From NCBI RefSeq assembly GCF_024448985.1, contig NZ_JAMOII010000006.1:62001-126000 (forward strand): DNA of 64,000 nucleotides, in the 5' to 3' direction. The notes under the pieces are model-generated. The model was not told the DNA's origin. It did no database searches and was given only the letters and a program-made list of their open reading frames with translations. This stretch comes from Stutzerimonas stutzeri (GTDB lineage: Bacteria; Pseudomonadota; Gammaproteobacteria; Pseudomonadales; Pseudomonadaceae). Numbering within the stretch: position 1 is the stretch's first letter; every line of letters starts with the position of its first letter. The translations under genes were made by a program, and so were the position numbers. Shown piece after piece: positions 6,979 to 17,479 of the stretch.

Positions 6979-9279
6979 ATGGCTGTGGCGCATTCCCTGG
7001 GCTTTCCCCGCATCGGCGCGGACCGCGAACTGAAGAAGGCCCTTGAAGCCTACTGGAAAGGCGATCTCGACGAGGGTGAGCTGCGCCGTGTGGGTCGCAA
7101 GCTGCGCGCCGCGCATTGGCAGCTGCAGGCGGACGCTGGCATCGAGTTGTTACCGGTGGGCGATTTCGCCTGGTACGACCAAGTGCTGTCGCATTCGCTG
7201 ATGTTCGGCGTGGTGCCGGAGCGGTTTCGCCCGGCTGATGGCGCGCCGACTCTGGATACGCTGTTCGCGATGGCGAGGGGCGTTGCCAAGACTTGCTGCG
7301 GTGCGGGACAGGCGCAGGAGATGACCAAGTGGTTTGATACCAACTACCACTACCTAGTGCCTGAATTCGCGGCGGACCAGCAATTTAAGCTGTCCTGGAC
7401 GCAGTTGTTCGAGGAGGTCGAAGAAGCCAAGGCGCTGGGGCATGCGATCAAGCCGGTGCTGATCGGTCCGCTGACTTATCTCTGGCTGGGCAAGGCCAAG
7501 GGCGAGGCGTTCGACAAGCTGGACCTGTTGGAACGGCTGCTGCCTGTTTATGGCGAAATATTGGATCGGCTGGCCGAGCAGGGCGTCGAGTGGGTGCAGA
7601 TCGACGAGCCGATTCTGGTGCTGGACCTGTCGCAGGACTGGAAGAATGCCTTCGAACGCGCTTACAACCTGTTGCAGCGGGCTCCGCTGAAAAAGCTGGT
7701 CGCGACCTACTTTGGTGGTCTGGAAGACAATCTGGGCCTGGCCGCTGCGCTGCCGGTGGACGGTTTGCATATCGACCTGGTGCGCGCACCGGATCAGTAC
7801 CCGGTGATCCTCGATCGGCTGCCGGCCTACAAGATCCTCTCCCTCGGGCTGGTTAACGGGCGAAATGTCTGGCGCTGCGATCTGGACAAGGCGCTGAGTG
7901 TGTTGCAGCACGCTGCCGAGCGGCTCGGCGAGCGCTTGTGGGTCGCGCCGTCCTGCTCGCTGCTGCACGCGCCAGTCGATCTGGCGCGGGAGGATCAGTT
8001 GGACGCCGAGTTGAAGAGCTGGCTCGCCTTCGCGGTGCAGAAATGCGCCGAAGTGGCGGTGCTGGCACGTGCTGTGAGCGCACCTGAAGATGCTCAGGTA
8101 CGAGCCGCGCTGCAACACAGCCGTGCGGTCCAGGCCAGCCGCGGGCAATCACCGCGTATTCACAAACAAGAGGTGCAGGCGCGCCTGGCGGCCATCGCGC
8201 CACAGGATAGCCAGCGCTCGTCGCCCTTTGCCGAGCGGATCGATAAGCAGCGTGCACGGCTGAATCTGCCGGCATTCCCCACCACTACCATCGGCTCGTT
8301 TCCGCAAACGCCAGCCATCCGTATTGCGCGTCAGGCGTTCAAACAGGGCAAATTGGCACTGACTGATTACACCGAGGCGATGCAGGCCGAAATCCGTCAT
8401 GCAGTAGCGGTGCAGGAACAGCTGGGCCTGGATGTGCTCGTGCATGGCGAGGCCGAGCGTAACGACATGGTCGAGTACTTTGCCGAGCAGCTCGACGGCT
8501 ACGCTTTTACCCGTTTCGGCTGGGTGCAGAGCTACGGCTCGCGTTGCGTCAAACCGGCGGTGATCTATGGCGATCTTAGCCGTCCGGCGCCAATGACGGT
8601 GGAGTGGATTCGTTACGCGCAACAGCAGACCAGCAAGATCATGAAAGGCATGCTGACCGGTCCGGTGACCATGCTGATGTGGTCCTTCACGCGCGACGAT
8701 ATCAGCCGCGAGCAGCAGGCGCGTCAGCTCGCGTTGGCGATTCGCGATGAAGTCTGCGATCTGGAGGCGGCGGGCATCAGGATCGTGCAGATCGACGAGG
8801 CCGCGTTTCGCGAGGGCCTGCCGTTGCGTCGCGCGCAGTGGCAGGGTTATCTGGACTGGGCGGTGGACGCCTTCCGTCTGTGCGCCAGCGGCGTACGAGA
8901 TGAAACGCAGATCCATACGCATATGTGCTACAGCGAATTCAACGATGTGATCGAGTCGATCGCCGCGATGGATGCCGACGTCATCACCATCGAGACCTCG
9001 CGCTCGCAGATGGAGCTGCTCGAAGCCTTCCGTGCCTTCGACTATCCCAACGACATTGGTCCGGGCGTCTACGACATTCACTCGCCACGGGTGCCGGATA
9101 CCCAGGAAATGGTGCAGTTGCTCCAGAAGGCCAGTGAGCGGATTCCGGTCGAGCGGCTCTGGGTTAATCCTGATTGCGGCCTGAAGACCCGCGGCTGGCC
9201 GGAAACCGAGGCGGCGTTGGTGAACATGGTCGCGGCGGCGCGGCAATTACGCGTCGCCCAGCAGGGCAGGGTGGCCTAA
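6979..9279 (+). CDS. metE: Cobalamin-independent methionine synthase MetE
   Basis: A 766-residue enzyme that methylates homocysteine using 5-methyltetrahydropteroyltri-glutamate, the last step of methionine synthesis. Two (beta/alpha)8 barrels are present: the N-terminal one begins [16 protein letters not shown], the C-terminal catalytic one begins [12 protein letters not shown]. Zinc ligands are visible at His648 and Cys650 (HTHMCYSEF) and Cys733 ([10 protein letters not shown]). ATG 6979 has GGAGAT upstream and matches family length; 24 extra in-frame codons upstream to 6907 are not conserved-looking. It is divergent from metR, its expected activator. Some codons are less typical but the frame is intact. 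Confidence 0.95.
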   Translation: MAVAHSLGFPRIGADRELKKALEAYWKGDLDEGELRRVGRKLRAAHWQLQADAGIELLPVGDFAWYDQVLSHSLMFGVVPERFRPADGAPTLDTLFAMARGVAKTCCGAGQAQEMTKWFDTNYHYLVPEFAADQQFKLSWTQLFEEVEEAKALGHAIKPVLIGPLTYLWLGKAKGEAFDKLDLLERLLPVYGEILDRLAEQGVEWVQIDEPILVLDLSQDWKNAFERAYNLLQRAPLKKLVATYFGGLEDNLGLAAALPVDGLHIDLVRAPDQYPVILDRLPAYKILSLGLVNGRNVWRCDLDKALSVLQHAAERLGERLWVAPSCSLLHAPVDLAREDQLDAELKSWLAFAVQKCAEVAVLARAVSAPEDAQVRAALQHSRAVQASRGQSPRIHKQEVQARLAAIAPQDSQRSSPFAERIDKQRARLNLPAFPTTTIGSFPQTPAIRIARQAFKQGKLALTDYTEAMQAEIRHAVAVQEQLGLDVLVHGEAERNDMVEYFAEQLDGYAFTRFGWVQSYGSRCVKPAVIYGDLSRPAPMTVEWIRYAQQQTSKIMKGMLTGPVTMLMWSFTRDDISREQQARQLALAIRDEVCDLEAAGIRIVQIDEAAFREGLPLRRAQWQGYLDWAVDAFRLCASGVRDETQIHTHMCYSEFNDVIESIAAMDADVITIETSRSQMELLEAFRAFDYPNDIGPGVYDIHSPRVPDTQEMVQLLQKASERIPVERLWVNPDCGLKTRGWPETEAALVNMVAAARQLRVAQQGRVA

Positions 9280-9307
9280 GGCCTCTCGGTGGGAGCGTCT
9301 GCCATTG

Positions 9308-9374
9308 TTCGCGAGCAAGCTCGCTCCTACGAAGCATAAGCTGACGTTTTTGTGGGAGCGAGCTTGCTCGCGAA
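9308..9374. repeat. Inverted pair of Pseudomonas REP sequences
   Basis: TTCGCGAGCAAGCTCGCTCC at 9308-9327, followed by TAC, faces GTGGGAGCGAGCTTGCTCGC at 9352-9371, followed by GAA. This is the well-known GTAGGAGCGAGCTTGCTCGCGAA type of Pseudomonas REP. The pair with a 21-bp spacer forms a REPIN and can fold into a long hairpin downstream of metE, where it may also affect transcript ends. Confidence 0.85.
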
Positions 9375-9501
9375 TGTGCCTCGGTGCGCTGCATCGCCAA
9401 CAGCTCACTGCGGGCCAGCACAGAGACGACTGTCGTGTCTCACCACGTGCGGGTTGTTATTTTCAGCTAATGTATCGGCTCCATCCGACTTGCTCCCCGT
9501 C

Positions 9502-9972
9502 ATGACTCCTGCCATCGATCTGCTGAAAAAGGCCAAGGCCGAACACCGTGTTCACAGCTACGAACACGATCCGAAATCCGCATCTTATGGGCTCGAAGCG
9601 GCTGAGAAGCTCGGCCTGGAGCCCGCGTGCGTATTCAAGACACTGCTGGCCTGTAGCGAGAAGAACGAACTGCTGGTCGCCGTGGTGCCGGTCGCCGGCA
9701 CGCTTGATCTGAAAGCGCTGGCGCAGGCGGCCAAGGTGAAAAAGGTCGATATGGCCGATCCCATGGCTGCGCAACGGGCGACGGGTTATCTGGTCGGTGG
9801 GATCAGCCCGCTGGGCCAGAAAAAGCGGCTGCGCACCTTTATCGACAGCTCCGCCCTAGCTCTGCCGAGCCTGCATGTCAGTGCGGGACGGCGAGGTCTG
9901 GAGGTGGAGTTGACAGCGCAGGTGCTGGCCGAGCATACCGCCGGCACCTTCGCTCAGATCGCACGATTGTGA
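9502..9972 (+). CDS. ybaK: Cys-tRNA(Pro)/Cys-tRNA(Cys) deacylase YbaK
   Basis: A 156-residue single-domain YbaK/EbsC protein, related to the editing domain of prolyl-tRNA synthetase. It hydrolyses Cys-tRNA(Pro) formed by mischarging. Family features are HSYEHDPKSASYGLEAAEKLG, VFKTLLACSE with the conserved lysine, VVPVAGTLDLKALA and the glycine-rich GYLVGGISPLGQKKRL. ATG 9502 gives the standard length; the open frame to 9352 runs through the REP element. It stands alone between repeat clusters. Confidence 0.9.
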   Translation: MTPAIDLLKKAKAEHRVHSYEHDPKSASYGLEAAEKLGLEPACVFKTLLACSEKNELLVAVVPVAGTLDLKALAQAAKVKKVDMADPMAAQRATGYLVGGISPLGQKKRLRTFIDSSALALPSLHVSAGRRGLEVELTAQVLAEHTAGTFAQIARL

Positions 9973-10005
9973 TGAACCGCCATTTTCCCCTTTGGCTGCG
10001 ATCTC

Positions 10006-10163
10006 GTAGGGCCGAATTCATTCGGCCTTCGCCACCCTAAGGCCGAATAAATTCGGCCCTGTGAACAGCCCTAGCGGCGGCAGTATCTCGCCGAGGTCGG
10101 TGGCATTGATGCCGGGGATGTGGATCTCGCTTTGGACCCTAATGGCCGAATGAATCGGCCCTA
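10006..10163. repeat. Cluster of three REP-like GGCCGAAT palindromes
   Basis: Three copies of the same palindrome family as at 129-219: GTAGGGCCGAATTCATTCGG followed by CC at 10006-10027, GGCCGAATAAATTCGGCC at 10041-10058, and GGCCGAATGAATCGGCCC with TAC at 10144-10163. Orientation alternates. The second and third copies flank a duplicated piece of the mltF 3' end, so the palindromes took part in, or were carried by, a tandem duplication. Confidence 0.75.
10061..10134 (-). pseudogene. Duplicated fragment of the mltF 3' end
   Basis: About 74 bp here match the end of mltF plus its downstream flank (10165-10240) with a handful of substitutions and a 2-base indel. On the minus strand the copy reads [20 protein letters not shown], against [20 protein letters not shown] in mltF. 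The 2-base loss removes the stop, so the frame runs on into the repeat. Repeat period is about 104 bp and includes one REP palindrome. It has no start of its own and is a relic, not a gene. Confidence 0.8.
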
Positions 10164-10174
10164 CGTGAACAGCC

Positions 10175-11707
<1,533 letters not shown>

Positions 11708-11898
11708 CTAGCGCATGGCTTACCGGGATGCCGTGAGTCTGTCCGATCAAGCGCCGGAGGCCATCATTGTCTTGATGCCGCTCCGCGCGGACCGACCGTG
11801 CATGCTTGCCCTGATGGTGGCTGACCGGGACAATCCAGCGCTCATTTCCGAGCGCATTTTTGCATGCCACATTCCCTCTTGCCGCGAGATTTGGTCGC

Positions 11899-12198
11899 AT
11901 GAGCACCGCTGCTACAAAGCCCTGGTTCGTCTATCTGGTAAGGGCGGCGAACGGCTCGTTGTACTGCGGAATCAGTGACGATGCACAGCGTCGCTTCACC
12001 GTGCACCAGAGCGGGCGAGGGGCGCGCTTCTTTCATTCGAGCCCAGCGGTGGCGCTGGTTTATGTCGAAGCCTGCGAAAGCAAAGGGGACGCATTGCGCC
12101 GCGAGCGTGCCATCAAATCGCTGAAAAAACCGGCCAAGGAGGCGCTGGTCGCCACGTACCGTATCAGTGACCCGGTGAATGCCCCGGCAATCAGCTGA
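11899..12198 (+). CDS. GIY-YIG nuclease domain protein (YhbQ-like)
   Basis: A 99-residue single-domain protein of the UPF0213/YhbQ group of GIY-YIG nucleases. The signature is present as [17 protein letters not shown], followed by [18 protein letters not shown] and the conserved Arg/Glu-containing helix ([20 protein letters not shown]). Homologues show structure-specific nuclease activity in some studies; the role here is inferred. ATG 11899 fits family length. It is preceded by about 260 bp (11636-11898) divergent from mltF in which I see no gene. Confidence 0.85.
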   Translation: MSTAATKPWFVYLVRAANGSLYCGISDDAQRRFTVHQSGRGARFFHSSPAVALVYVEACESKGDALRRERAIKSLKKPAKEALVATYRISDPVNAPAIS

Positions 12199-12265
12199 GC
12201 GGGTAGGCTGCTTTCTCCGTCGCGAGTAAGCTGCCGGTCTACCTACAAGACTGGCGGAGCCTGCA

Positions 12266-13204
12266 ATGCACGAAATCATCCTGCACCACTATCCCACCTC
12301 GCCGTTCGCCGAAAAGGCGCGGCTGATGCTGGGTTTCAAGCAACTCTCCTGGCGTTCGGTGACGATTCCGCCGGTGATGCCCAAGCCGGATCTCACCGCA
12401 TTGACCGGTGGCTACCGGCGTACGCCGGTGCTGCAGATCGGCGCCGATGTGTATTGCGATACGGCATTGATGGCGCGCCGTCTGGACGCCGAGAAAAGCA
12501 CGCCGGCACTGTTTCCGGAAGGTCGGGAGTTCGTGGCTGCGACCTTGGCGCAGTGGGCCGATTCAGTGCTGTTCCTGCATGCGGTGAGCCTGGTGTTCCA
12601 ACCCGAATCCATGGCGCTGCGCTTCGCTCAGGTCCCCAAGGAGTTCGTCCAGATTTTCAGCAAGGATCGCGCCGAGCTGTTCAGCAGCGGCTCCGTGACA
12701 CGCATTCCGTTAGAACAGGCCAAGAGTCATTGGCCGGTCCTGATGGCGCGTCTGCAGCAACAGTTGTCGCGCGAAAGCGGTGGGTTCCTGCTGGGCAATG
12801 CTCCTTGCGTGGCTGACATTGCGGTTGCGCATTGTCTGTGGTTTCTCAAGGGCACACCGGTCACTGCGCCACTGGTGGACAATTATCCGGATGTTGCCGC
12901 CTGGCTTGGTAAGGTACTGGCTGTCGGTCATGGCTCGCTTTCCGAGCTGTCTGCCGAAGAGGCCGTGTCTATCGCCCGCAGCTCCACTCCGGCTGCGTTG
13001 CCAGACGAGGCCTTCTTCGAGCCCAACGGCTTCCAGGCCGGCCAGTCGGTGACCATCTCCGCGGTGGACTACGGCACGGATCCGGTTGCTGGCGAGCTGG
13101 TGTTCGCCGGTGTCGAGGAGTTGATTCTGCGCCGTGAAGATGAACGCGCCGGCGTGGTCCATGTGCATTTCCCCCGCATCGGCTACCGCATCGACGCCCG
13201 TTGA
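12266..13204 (+). CDS. Glutathione S-transferase family protein with C-terminal extension
   Basis: A 312-residue cytosolic protein. Residues 1-80 form a thioredoxin-like GST N-terminal domain (IILHHYPTSPFAEKARLMLGFK, then TPVLQIGADVYCDTALMARRLD, the glutathione-binding cis-Pro and Ser/Asp-equivalent region). Residues 90-220 form an all-helical GST C-terminal domain. About 80 further residues (GQSVTISAVDYGTDPVAGELVFAG region) form a beta-rich tail not found in ordinary GSTs. The substrate is unknown. ATG 12266 has GGAG 7 bases upstream. Confidence 0.82.
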   Translation: MHEIILHHYPTSPFAEKARLMLGFKQLSWRSVTIPPVMPKPDLTALTGGYRRTPVLQIGADVYCDTALMARRLDAEKSTPALFPEGREFVAATLAQWADSVLFLHAVSLVFQPESMALRFAQVPKEFVQIFSKDRAELFSSGSVTRIPLEQAKSHWPVLMARLQQQLSRESGGFLLGNAPCVADIAVAHCLWFLKGTPVTAPLVDNYPDVAAWLGKVLAVGHGSLSELSAEEAVSIARSSTPAALPDEAFFEPNGFQAGQSVTISAVDYGTDPVAGELVFAGVEELILRREDERAGVVHVHFPRIGYRIDAR

Positions 13205-13211
13205 TGCCTCA

Positions 13212-13246
13212 GGCCCGCGAAACTGCGCAACGCCGTTCCGCGGGCC
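13212..13246. terminator. Possible bidirectional terminator between GST and uppP
   Basis: GGCCCGCGAA at 13212-13221 can pair with TTCCGCGGGCC at 13236-13246 with one bulged base. It sits between the stops of two convergent genes (13204 and 13263). The T-tail is weak (GTTCGTGTT), so termination strength is uncertain. Confidence 0.45.
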
Positions 13247-13262
13247 GTTCGTGTTCCGAGCG

Positions 13263-14060
13263 TCAGAGCGCGATGAACAGCAGCGCGACGCCCAGCAACA
13301 AACGATAGATCACGAAGGGCAGCATGCCCAGCGCATCCAGGGCCTTGAGGAACAGCTTGATGCAGAGGAAGGCTGCGATGAAGGACAGGGCCGCACCGAT
13401 GAAAATGTCGTTCCATTGCGCAGCTTCGCCGGACTGGGCCAGCTCGACCGCTTTCAGCCCACCCGCGGCAAGAATCAGCGGTATCGACAGCAGGAAGGAG
13501 AAGCGTGCGGCGGTCTGCCGGGTAAAACCGAGCAGCAGCGCGGCGGTCATGGTGATGCCCGAGCGGGAAGTGCCCGGAATCAGCGCCAGCGCCTGGGCGA
13601 ATCCGATAATCAGCGCGCTTTTCCAGGTCAGGTGATCGATTTCAGCGACCCGTCGGCCCTTGATGTCTGCGTACCACAGCAGCAAACCGAAGATGATGGT
13701 GGTGGCGGCAATCAACAGCATCGACCGGGTGTACTGCTCGATAAAGTCCTCCAGCAACAATCCGATGATTGCCGCCGGCAGGGTACCAATGATGATCGCC
13801 CAGCCCAGACGGCTCTCCGCGCTGACCTGTCGTCTGAATACGTGAGCCAGCCAGCCGCGGCTGGTGGCAATCACTTCGTGACGGAAACAGATCAATACGG
13901 CTAGCAGCGTGCCGACATGAACCGCGACGTCGAACGCCTGGCCCTGGTCCGGCCAGCCGAGCACCTGGGACGGTAGGATCAAGTGAGCGGACGAGGAAAT
14001 CGGGAGAAATTCGGTGATGCCTTGCACCAGGGACAGAATAATCAGGTGAAACCAATCCAT
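13263..14060 (-). CDS. uppP: Undecaprenyl-diphosphatase UppP (BacA)
   Basis: A 265-residue integral inner-membrane enzyme that dephosphorylates undecaprenyl diphosphate to recycle the lipid carrier for peptidoglycan and O-antigen. Both family motifs are visible: QGITEFLPISSSAHLIL with the catalytic glutamate and serines near the N-terminus, and PGTSRSGITMTAALLLG in the middle. Eight or so hydrophobic segments span the protein. It confers bacitracin tolerance in E. coli when overproduced. Upstream 14061-14312 contains no recognisable gene. Confidence 0.95.
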   Translation of the reverse strand: MDWFHLIILSLVQGITEFLPISSSAHLILPSQVLGWPDQGQAFDVAVHVGTLLAVLICFRHEVIATSRGWLAHVFRRQVSAESRLGWAIIIGTLPAAIIGLLLEDFIEQYTRSMLLIAATTIIFGLLLWYADIKGRRVAEIDHLTWKSALIIGFAQALALIPGTSRSGITMTAALLLGFTRQTAARFSFLLSIPLILAAGGLKAVELAQSGEAAQWNDIFIGAALSFIAAFLCIKLFLKALDALGMLPFVIYRLLLGVALLFIAL

Positions 14061-14312
14061 TGCGAATCCTTACCAGAACGGGTCGTACGAAGTTGCGGCT
14101 CCAATCGAGCAGCCATGTGACTGACAAACGGGCATTTCATTCAGCGCCAGTTGGATTCGTTCCGCTCATGAGTAGCGGGCGACCTCAGCTGGGCGGAGCA
14201 AGCCGCCCTGATCGAATATGCGCTGAGTTGATGAACATCCGACACCTTCAGCGCAGCGCTACAGCCGCTAAGACGAAGACGCTGTCGTTAGCTGCGTCGG
14301 GCCAGCCGGTGA

Positions 14313-15320
14313 TCAGTCCTTGCGGCGCTTGAGCTGGTCGGTCAGCTGCGTCGGGAGTTGGCGGATGATCAACATGTTGCGGGCTTCGTCATATTCGATC
14401 TTCGAGCCCAGCAGGTGCGATTCGAAGCTGATCGACAGCCCTTCGGCGCGGCCGGTGAAGCGCTGAAACTGGTTGAGGGTGCGCTTGTCCGCCGGGATCT
14501 CCGGCGAAAGGCCGTAATCCTTGTTGCGGATGTGCTCGTAGAAGGCTCGTGGGTGCTCCTCGTCAATTACGCCGGACAGTTCTTCCAGCGACATGGGTTC
14601 GCCGATCTTCGCCTGGCTGCTGGCGTAACCGACCAGCGCGCTGGTTTTCTCGCGGGCCTTTTCTTCCGGCAGGTCTTCGCTTTCGACGTAATCGCTGAAA
14701 GCCTTGAGCAGCGTGCGCGTCTCGCCAGGTCCGTCGACACCTTCCTGGCAGCCGATGAAGTCGCGGAAATACTCCGAGACCTTCTTGCCGTTCTTGCCCT
14801 TGATGAAGGAAATGTACTGTTTGGACTGCTGGTTATTCTTCCATTCGGACAGATTGATCCGGGTGGCCAGGTGCAGTTGGCCGAGGTCAAGGTGTTTGGC
14901 TGGCGCGACGTCCAGCGAGTCGGTGACGGTCACGCCGTTGCTGTGGTGGAGCAGGGCGATGGCCAGGTAGTTGGTCATGCCTTGTTGATAGTGAGCGAAG
15001 AGCACATGGCCACCAGTGGAGAGATTGGATTCCTCCATCAACTTCTGCAAATGCTCGACGGCTTGGCGACTGAATGCGGTGAAATCCTGGTTGCCTTCCA
15101 TGTACTGACCCAGCCAGCCACTGAAAGGGTAGGCCCCCGACTCTTCGTGGAAATAGCCCCAGGCCTTGCCCTGCTTGGCGTTGTAGCTTTCGTTGAGATC
15201 AGCCAGCAGATTCTCGATGGCCTGTGATTCGCCAAGCTCCGAATCGCGGGCGTGAAGCACGGCAGGGGTGCCGTCGGGCTTTTTCTCAATCAGATGAACG
15301 ATGCAGTGGCGAATCGGCAT
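14313..15320 (-). CDS. yejK: Nucleoid-associated protein YejK (NdpA)
   Basis: A 335-residue soluble protein of the YejK/NdpA family, found on the bacterial nucleoid. The start [17 protein letters not shown] and the central [21 protein letters not shown] segment are characteristic. The C-terminus is basic ([10 protein letters not shown]), consistent with nucleic-acid association. Its 5' end overlaps non-coding upstream frame of the divergent MFS gene; the true starts are about 140 bp apart. Confidence 0.92.
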   Translation of the reverse strand: MPIRHCIVHLIEKKPDGTPAVLHARDSELGESQAIENLLADLNESYNAKQGKAWGYFHEESGAYPFSGWLGQYMEGNQDFTAFSRQAVEHLQKLMEESNLSTGGHVLFAHYQQGMTNYLAIALLHHSNGVTVTDSLDVAPAKHLDLGQLHLATRINLSEWKNNQQSKQYISFIKGKNGKKVSEYFRDFIGCQEGVDGPGETRTLLKAFSDYVESEDLPEEKAREKTSALVGYASSQAKIGEPMSLEELSGVIDEEHPRAFYEHIRNKDYGLSPEIPADKRTLNQFQRFTGRAEGLSISFESHLLGSKIEYDEARNMLIIRQLPTQLTDQLKRRKD

Positions 15321-15459
15321 GGTTTACTCGCGGCGGGTGAGGCGGACAGGCCGCAGTTTACCCGAGCAACCGTGCCCGTCGCAGGGCAAAAAGTGGATGT
15401 GGTTAGATGGAGGTATGCGGGTAAGATGGCTTCCCCTTGTTTTACTAAGTGTGTCGGCG

Positions 15460-16671
15460 ATGAATGCGATATGGCGCAACAGTGCTTGGATCCTGTTGGG
15501 TGGCTCTCTGATCCTGGCCGTTTCCCTGGGGACACGGCACGGGTTTGGTCTGTTTTTGCCGCCGATGAGCGCGGAGTTCGGCTGGGGACGTGAGGTCTTC
15601 GCCTTCGCCATTGCCTTGCAGAATCTGATCTGGGGGTTGGCGCAGCCGATTACTGGCGCGCTGGCAGATCGCTTTGGCGTTGCCCGAGCGGTATTGCTTG
15701 GCGGAGTGCTCTACGCGGTCGGCCTATTACTCATGGCTGGCGCGGATTCGCCGGTCTCGCTTTCGCTGAGCGCCGGCCTGCTGATCGGGTTGGGGCTGTC
15801 CGGTACCTCATTTTCGGTGATTCTGGGCGCGGTCGGACGCGCCGTTCCGGCCGAGAAGCGCAGCATGGCGATGGGCATCGCCAGTGCCGCGGGCTCTTTC
15901 GGCCAGTTCGCCATGCTGCCGGGGACGCTCGGTCTGATTGGCTGGTTGGGTTGGTCATCAGCCTTGCTGGCGCTGGGACTATTGGTTGCGCTGATCATGC
16001 CGCTGGCGTTGATGTTGCGCAGCGGTCCGCCGGCTCCCGTGACCGGCCCGCAGCAGTCCTTGGTCGAGGCGCTGCGTGAGGCTGTTGGTCACTCCGGCTT
16101 CCGCCTGTTGGCGCTGGGCTTCTTCGTCTGCGGGTTCCAGGTCGTATTCATTGGCGTGCATCTGCCGGCGTATCTGGTGGATCAGCAATTGCCGGCGATG
16201 GCGGGCACCACGGTGCTTGCGCTGGTCGGCCTGTTCAATGTGGTGGGTACTTATACCGCTGGTTGGTTGGGCGGCTGTTACTCGAAACCCAAGTTACTGA
16301 CGGCGCTCTATCTGCTTCGGGCTGTTGTGATCAGCGCGTTCTTTTTCGCCCCGCTTACGCTCTGGACAGCCTATGCCTTCGGCATCGCGATGGGTCTGCT
16401 ATGGCTGTCCACGGTGCCGCTGACCAATGGAACGGTGGCGACGTTGTTCGGTGTGCGCAACCTGTCGATGCTTGGCGGCATCGTCTTTCTGTTTCATCAA
16501 ATCGGCTCATTCTTCGGCGGCTGGCTGGGCGGGTGGGTTTACGACCAGACCGGCAGCTATGATCTGGTCTGGCAAATATCCATCGCTCTCAGTCTGATGG
16601 CCGCGGCGCTGAATTGGCCAATTCGTGAACAACCGGTCGAGCGGGTGCGTCTGGCCGGGGGCGTTGCGTAA
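15460..16671 (+). CDS. Major facilitator superfamily transporter
   Basis: A 403-residue protein with 12 predicted membrane segments and the MFS loop 2-3 motif (GALADRFGVARA). The N-terminal segment WILLGGSLILAVSLGTRHGFGLFLPPM resembles monocarboxylate/oxalate-formate type MFS carriers, but the substrate cannot be told. ATG 15460 directly precedes the first membrane segment; the frame is open upstream to 15301 without a convincing coding pattern. The stop codon overlaps the ATG of a 39-codon ORF (TAATG), suggesting translational coupling. Confidence 0.85.
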   Translation: MNAIWRNSAWILLGGSLILAVSLGTRHGFGLFLPPMSAEFGWGREVFAFAIALQNLIWGLAQPITGALADRFGVARAVLLGGVLYAVGLLLMAGADSPVSLSLSAGLLIGLGLSGTSFSVILGAVGRAVPAEKRSMAMGIASAAGSFGQFAMLPGTLGLIGWLGWSSALLALGLLVALIMPLALMLRSGPPAPVTGPQQSLVEALREAVGHSGFRLLALGFFVCGFQVVFIGVHLPAYLVDQQLPAMAGTTVLALVGLFNVVGTYTAGWLGGCYSKPKLLTALYLLRAVVISAFFFAPLTLWTAYAFGIAMGLLWLSTVPLTNGTVATLFGVRNLSMLGGIVFLFHQIGSFFGGWLGGWVYDQTGSYDLVWQISIALSLMAAALNWPIREQPVERVRLAGGVA

Positions 16672-16790
16672 TGCGCAGGGGCTGGTTGTGGGCAGGCAGC
16701 GTTGTTCTGGCGCTGCTCCTGGTTATGGCTTGGTGGGGCTGGCAGCAGGGCGGGCTGGCCCTGCTGCAGCTGGGCGTAGGCATTTGCTGA
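16671..16790 (+). CDS. Small hydrophobic protein, 39 aa, coupled to the MFS gene
   Basis: ATG 16671 overlaps the MFS stop in TAATG. The predicted peptide starts MRRGWLWAGSVVLALLLVMA and ends GLALLQLGVGIC: two basic residues, one membrane-spanning segment and a Trp/Gln-rich loop. Codon use matches its neighbours, and the tight overlap supports translation. It may be a small subunit or regulator of the transporter, but no function is known to me. A repeat end (16793) begins 2 bp after its stop codon. Confidence 0.55.
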   Translation: MRRGWLWAGSVVLALLLVMAWWGWQQGGLALLQLGVGIC

Positions 16791-16792
16791 TC

Positions 16793-16838
16793 TAGGGTCT
16801 GTTGACGTTTCGTCGCGAGCCGCGTTGCTGCGCCAAAT
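16793..16838 (+). mobile_element. MITE-like element, family 2, truncated copy
   Basis: About 46 bp starting TAGGGTCTGTTGACGTTTCG are nearly identical to the left end of the element at 57084-57423. The similarity stops after GCTGCGCCAAAT, and no matching right end is found before the next gene. It is therefore a left-end remnant. The rest of the gap (16839-16971) shows nothing recognisable. Confidence 0.6.
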
Positions 16839-16971
16839 GGAGTTTTTACGGGTGTTACGGAATCAATTCACGGTAGATGGCTCCAACAAGCGAGACGATT
16901 GAAAGCTGTCGCAGAACCGTAACCAAAGCCCTGTAAAAAGCTGCGGCATGCAGTTATTGGAGCTACCGAAC

Positions 16972-17163
16972 ATGTCCACTCTTACCGAACTCGCCCAACA
17001 GATCGCCCAACTCTATCCTTTGCAGGACAAGCGCGTCGGCAAGCGCTACCGCGTAGTCGGCGAGCTCGCTGGCATGACTGAGCTGGAAGAGATCAATGGC
17101 GAGCCGCGTTACATTCAGACCATGGTCTTGAAAAACAAGCAGCTGTGGGACATGGCGGTCTGA
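16972..17163 (+). CDS. Hypothetical protein, 63 aa
   Basis: A short soluble protein starting MSTLTELAQQIAQLYPLQDK and containing GKRYRVVGELAGMTELEEING, ending NKQLWDMAV. ATG 16972 has GGAG about 10 bases upstream; an in-frame ATG at 16948 is possible but lacks a site. Codon use is normal. I do not recognise a family. It lies between a repeat remnant and a decayed GNAT gene, in an accessory-looking stretch. Confidence 0.65.
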   Translation: MSTLTELAQQIAQLYPLQDKRVGKRYRVVGELAGMTELEEINGEPRYIQTMVLKNKQLWDMAV

Positions 17164-17175
17164 GCCATACCTTGC

Positions 17176-17473
17176 GTGCGCAAGGCGCGCCGCGACGACG
17201 CTGTAACGACTCGCCTGCTGGGTCAGCTTGGTTACCCGGCAAGCGATGAGCGCAGTTGACCCTTGAGGGCGATTTCCGCCGGTTCAGCTATCTCTATGTT
17301 GGCTCGATGACGCGCGGATCGGTGAACTGCTGGTGCAGGCAGCCGAGCAGCGTGCCCGAGCCCGCGGTTGTGGTTGCATGGAACTTGAATGCAATGTTCG
17401 GCGCGACGCGGCCCATCGCTTCTATGCACGACTGGATTATGAAGATGCGCCTGGTACTTTAGCTGTTCGCTAA
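17176..17473 (+). pseudogene. Decayed GNAT acetyltransferase
   Basis: Three pieces in shifting frames read as a GNAT protein. The first starts at GTG 17176 (VRKARRDDA...LLGQLGYPASDER) and meets a stop. The second (FRRFSYLYVGSMTRGS) matches the strand-4 region before the acetyl-CoA loop. The third (RIGELLVQAAEQRARARGCG, then AAHRFYARLDYE) is a typical GNAT motif A/B C-terminus ending at TAA 17473. The middle third of a normal 150-residue GNAT domain is missing. This is a clear relic with at least one frameshift and an internal deletion. Confidence 0.75.
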
Positions 17474-17479
17474 ATCGAA

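Noticed and set aside
8149-9246. 365-codon minus-strand ORF within metE
   Set aside because: Shadow frame; the zinc-binding motifs of MetE are on the plus strand.
11715-11978. 87-codon plus-strand ORF upstream of the GIY-YIG gene
   Set aside because: It overlaps the GIY-YIG gene in another frame, lacks a ribosome-binding site and has no protein-like pattern.
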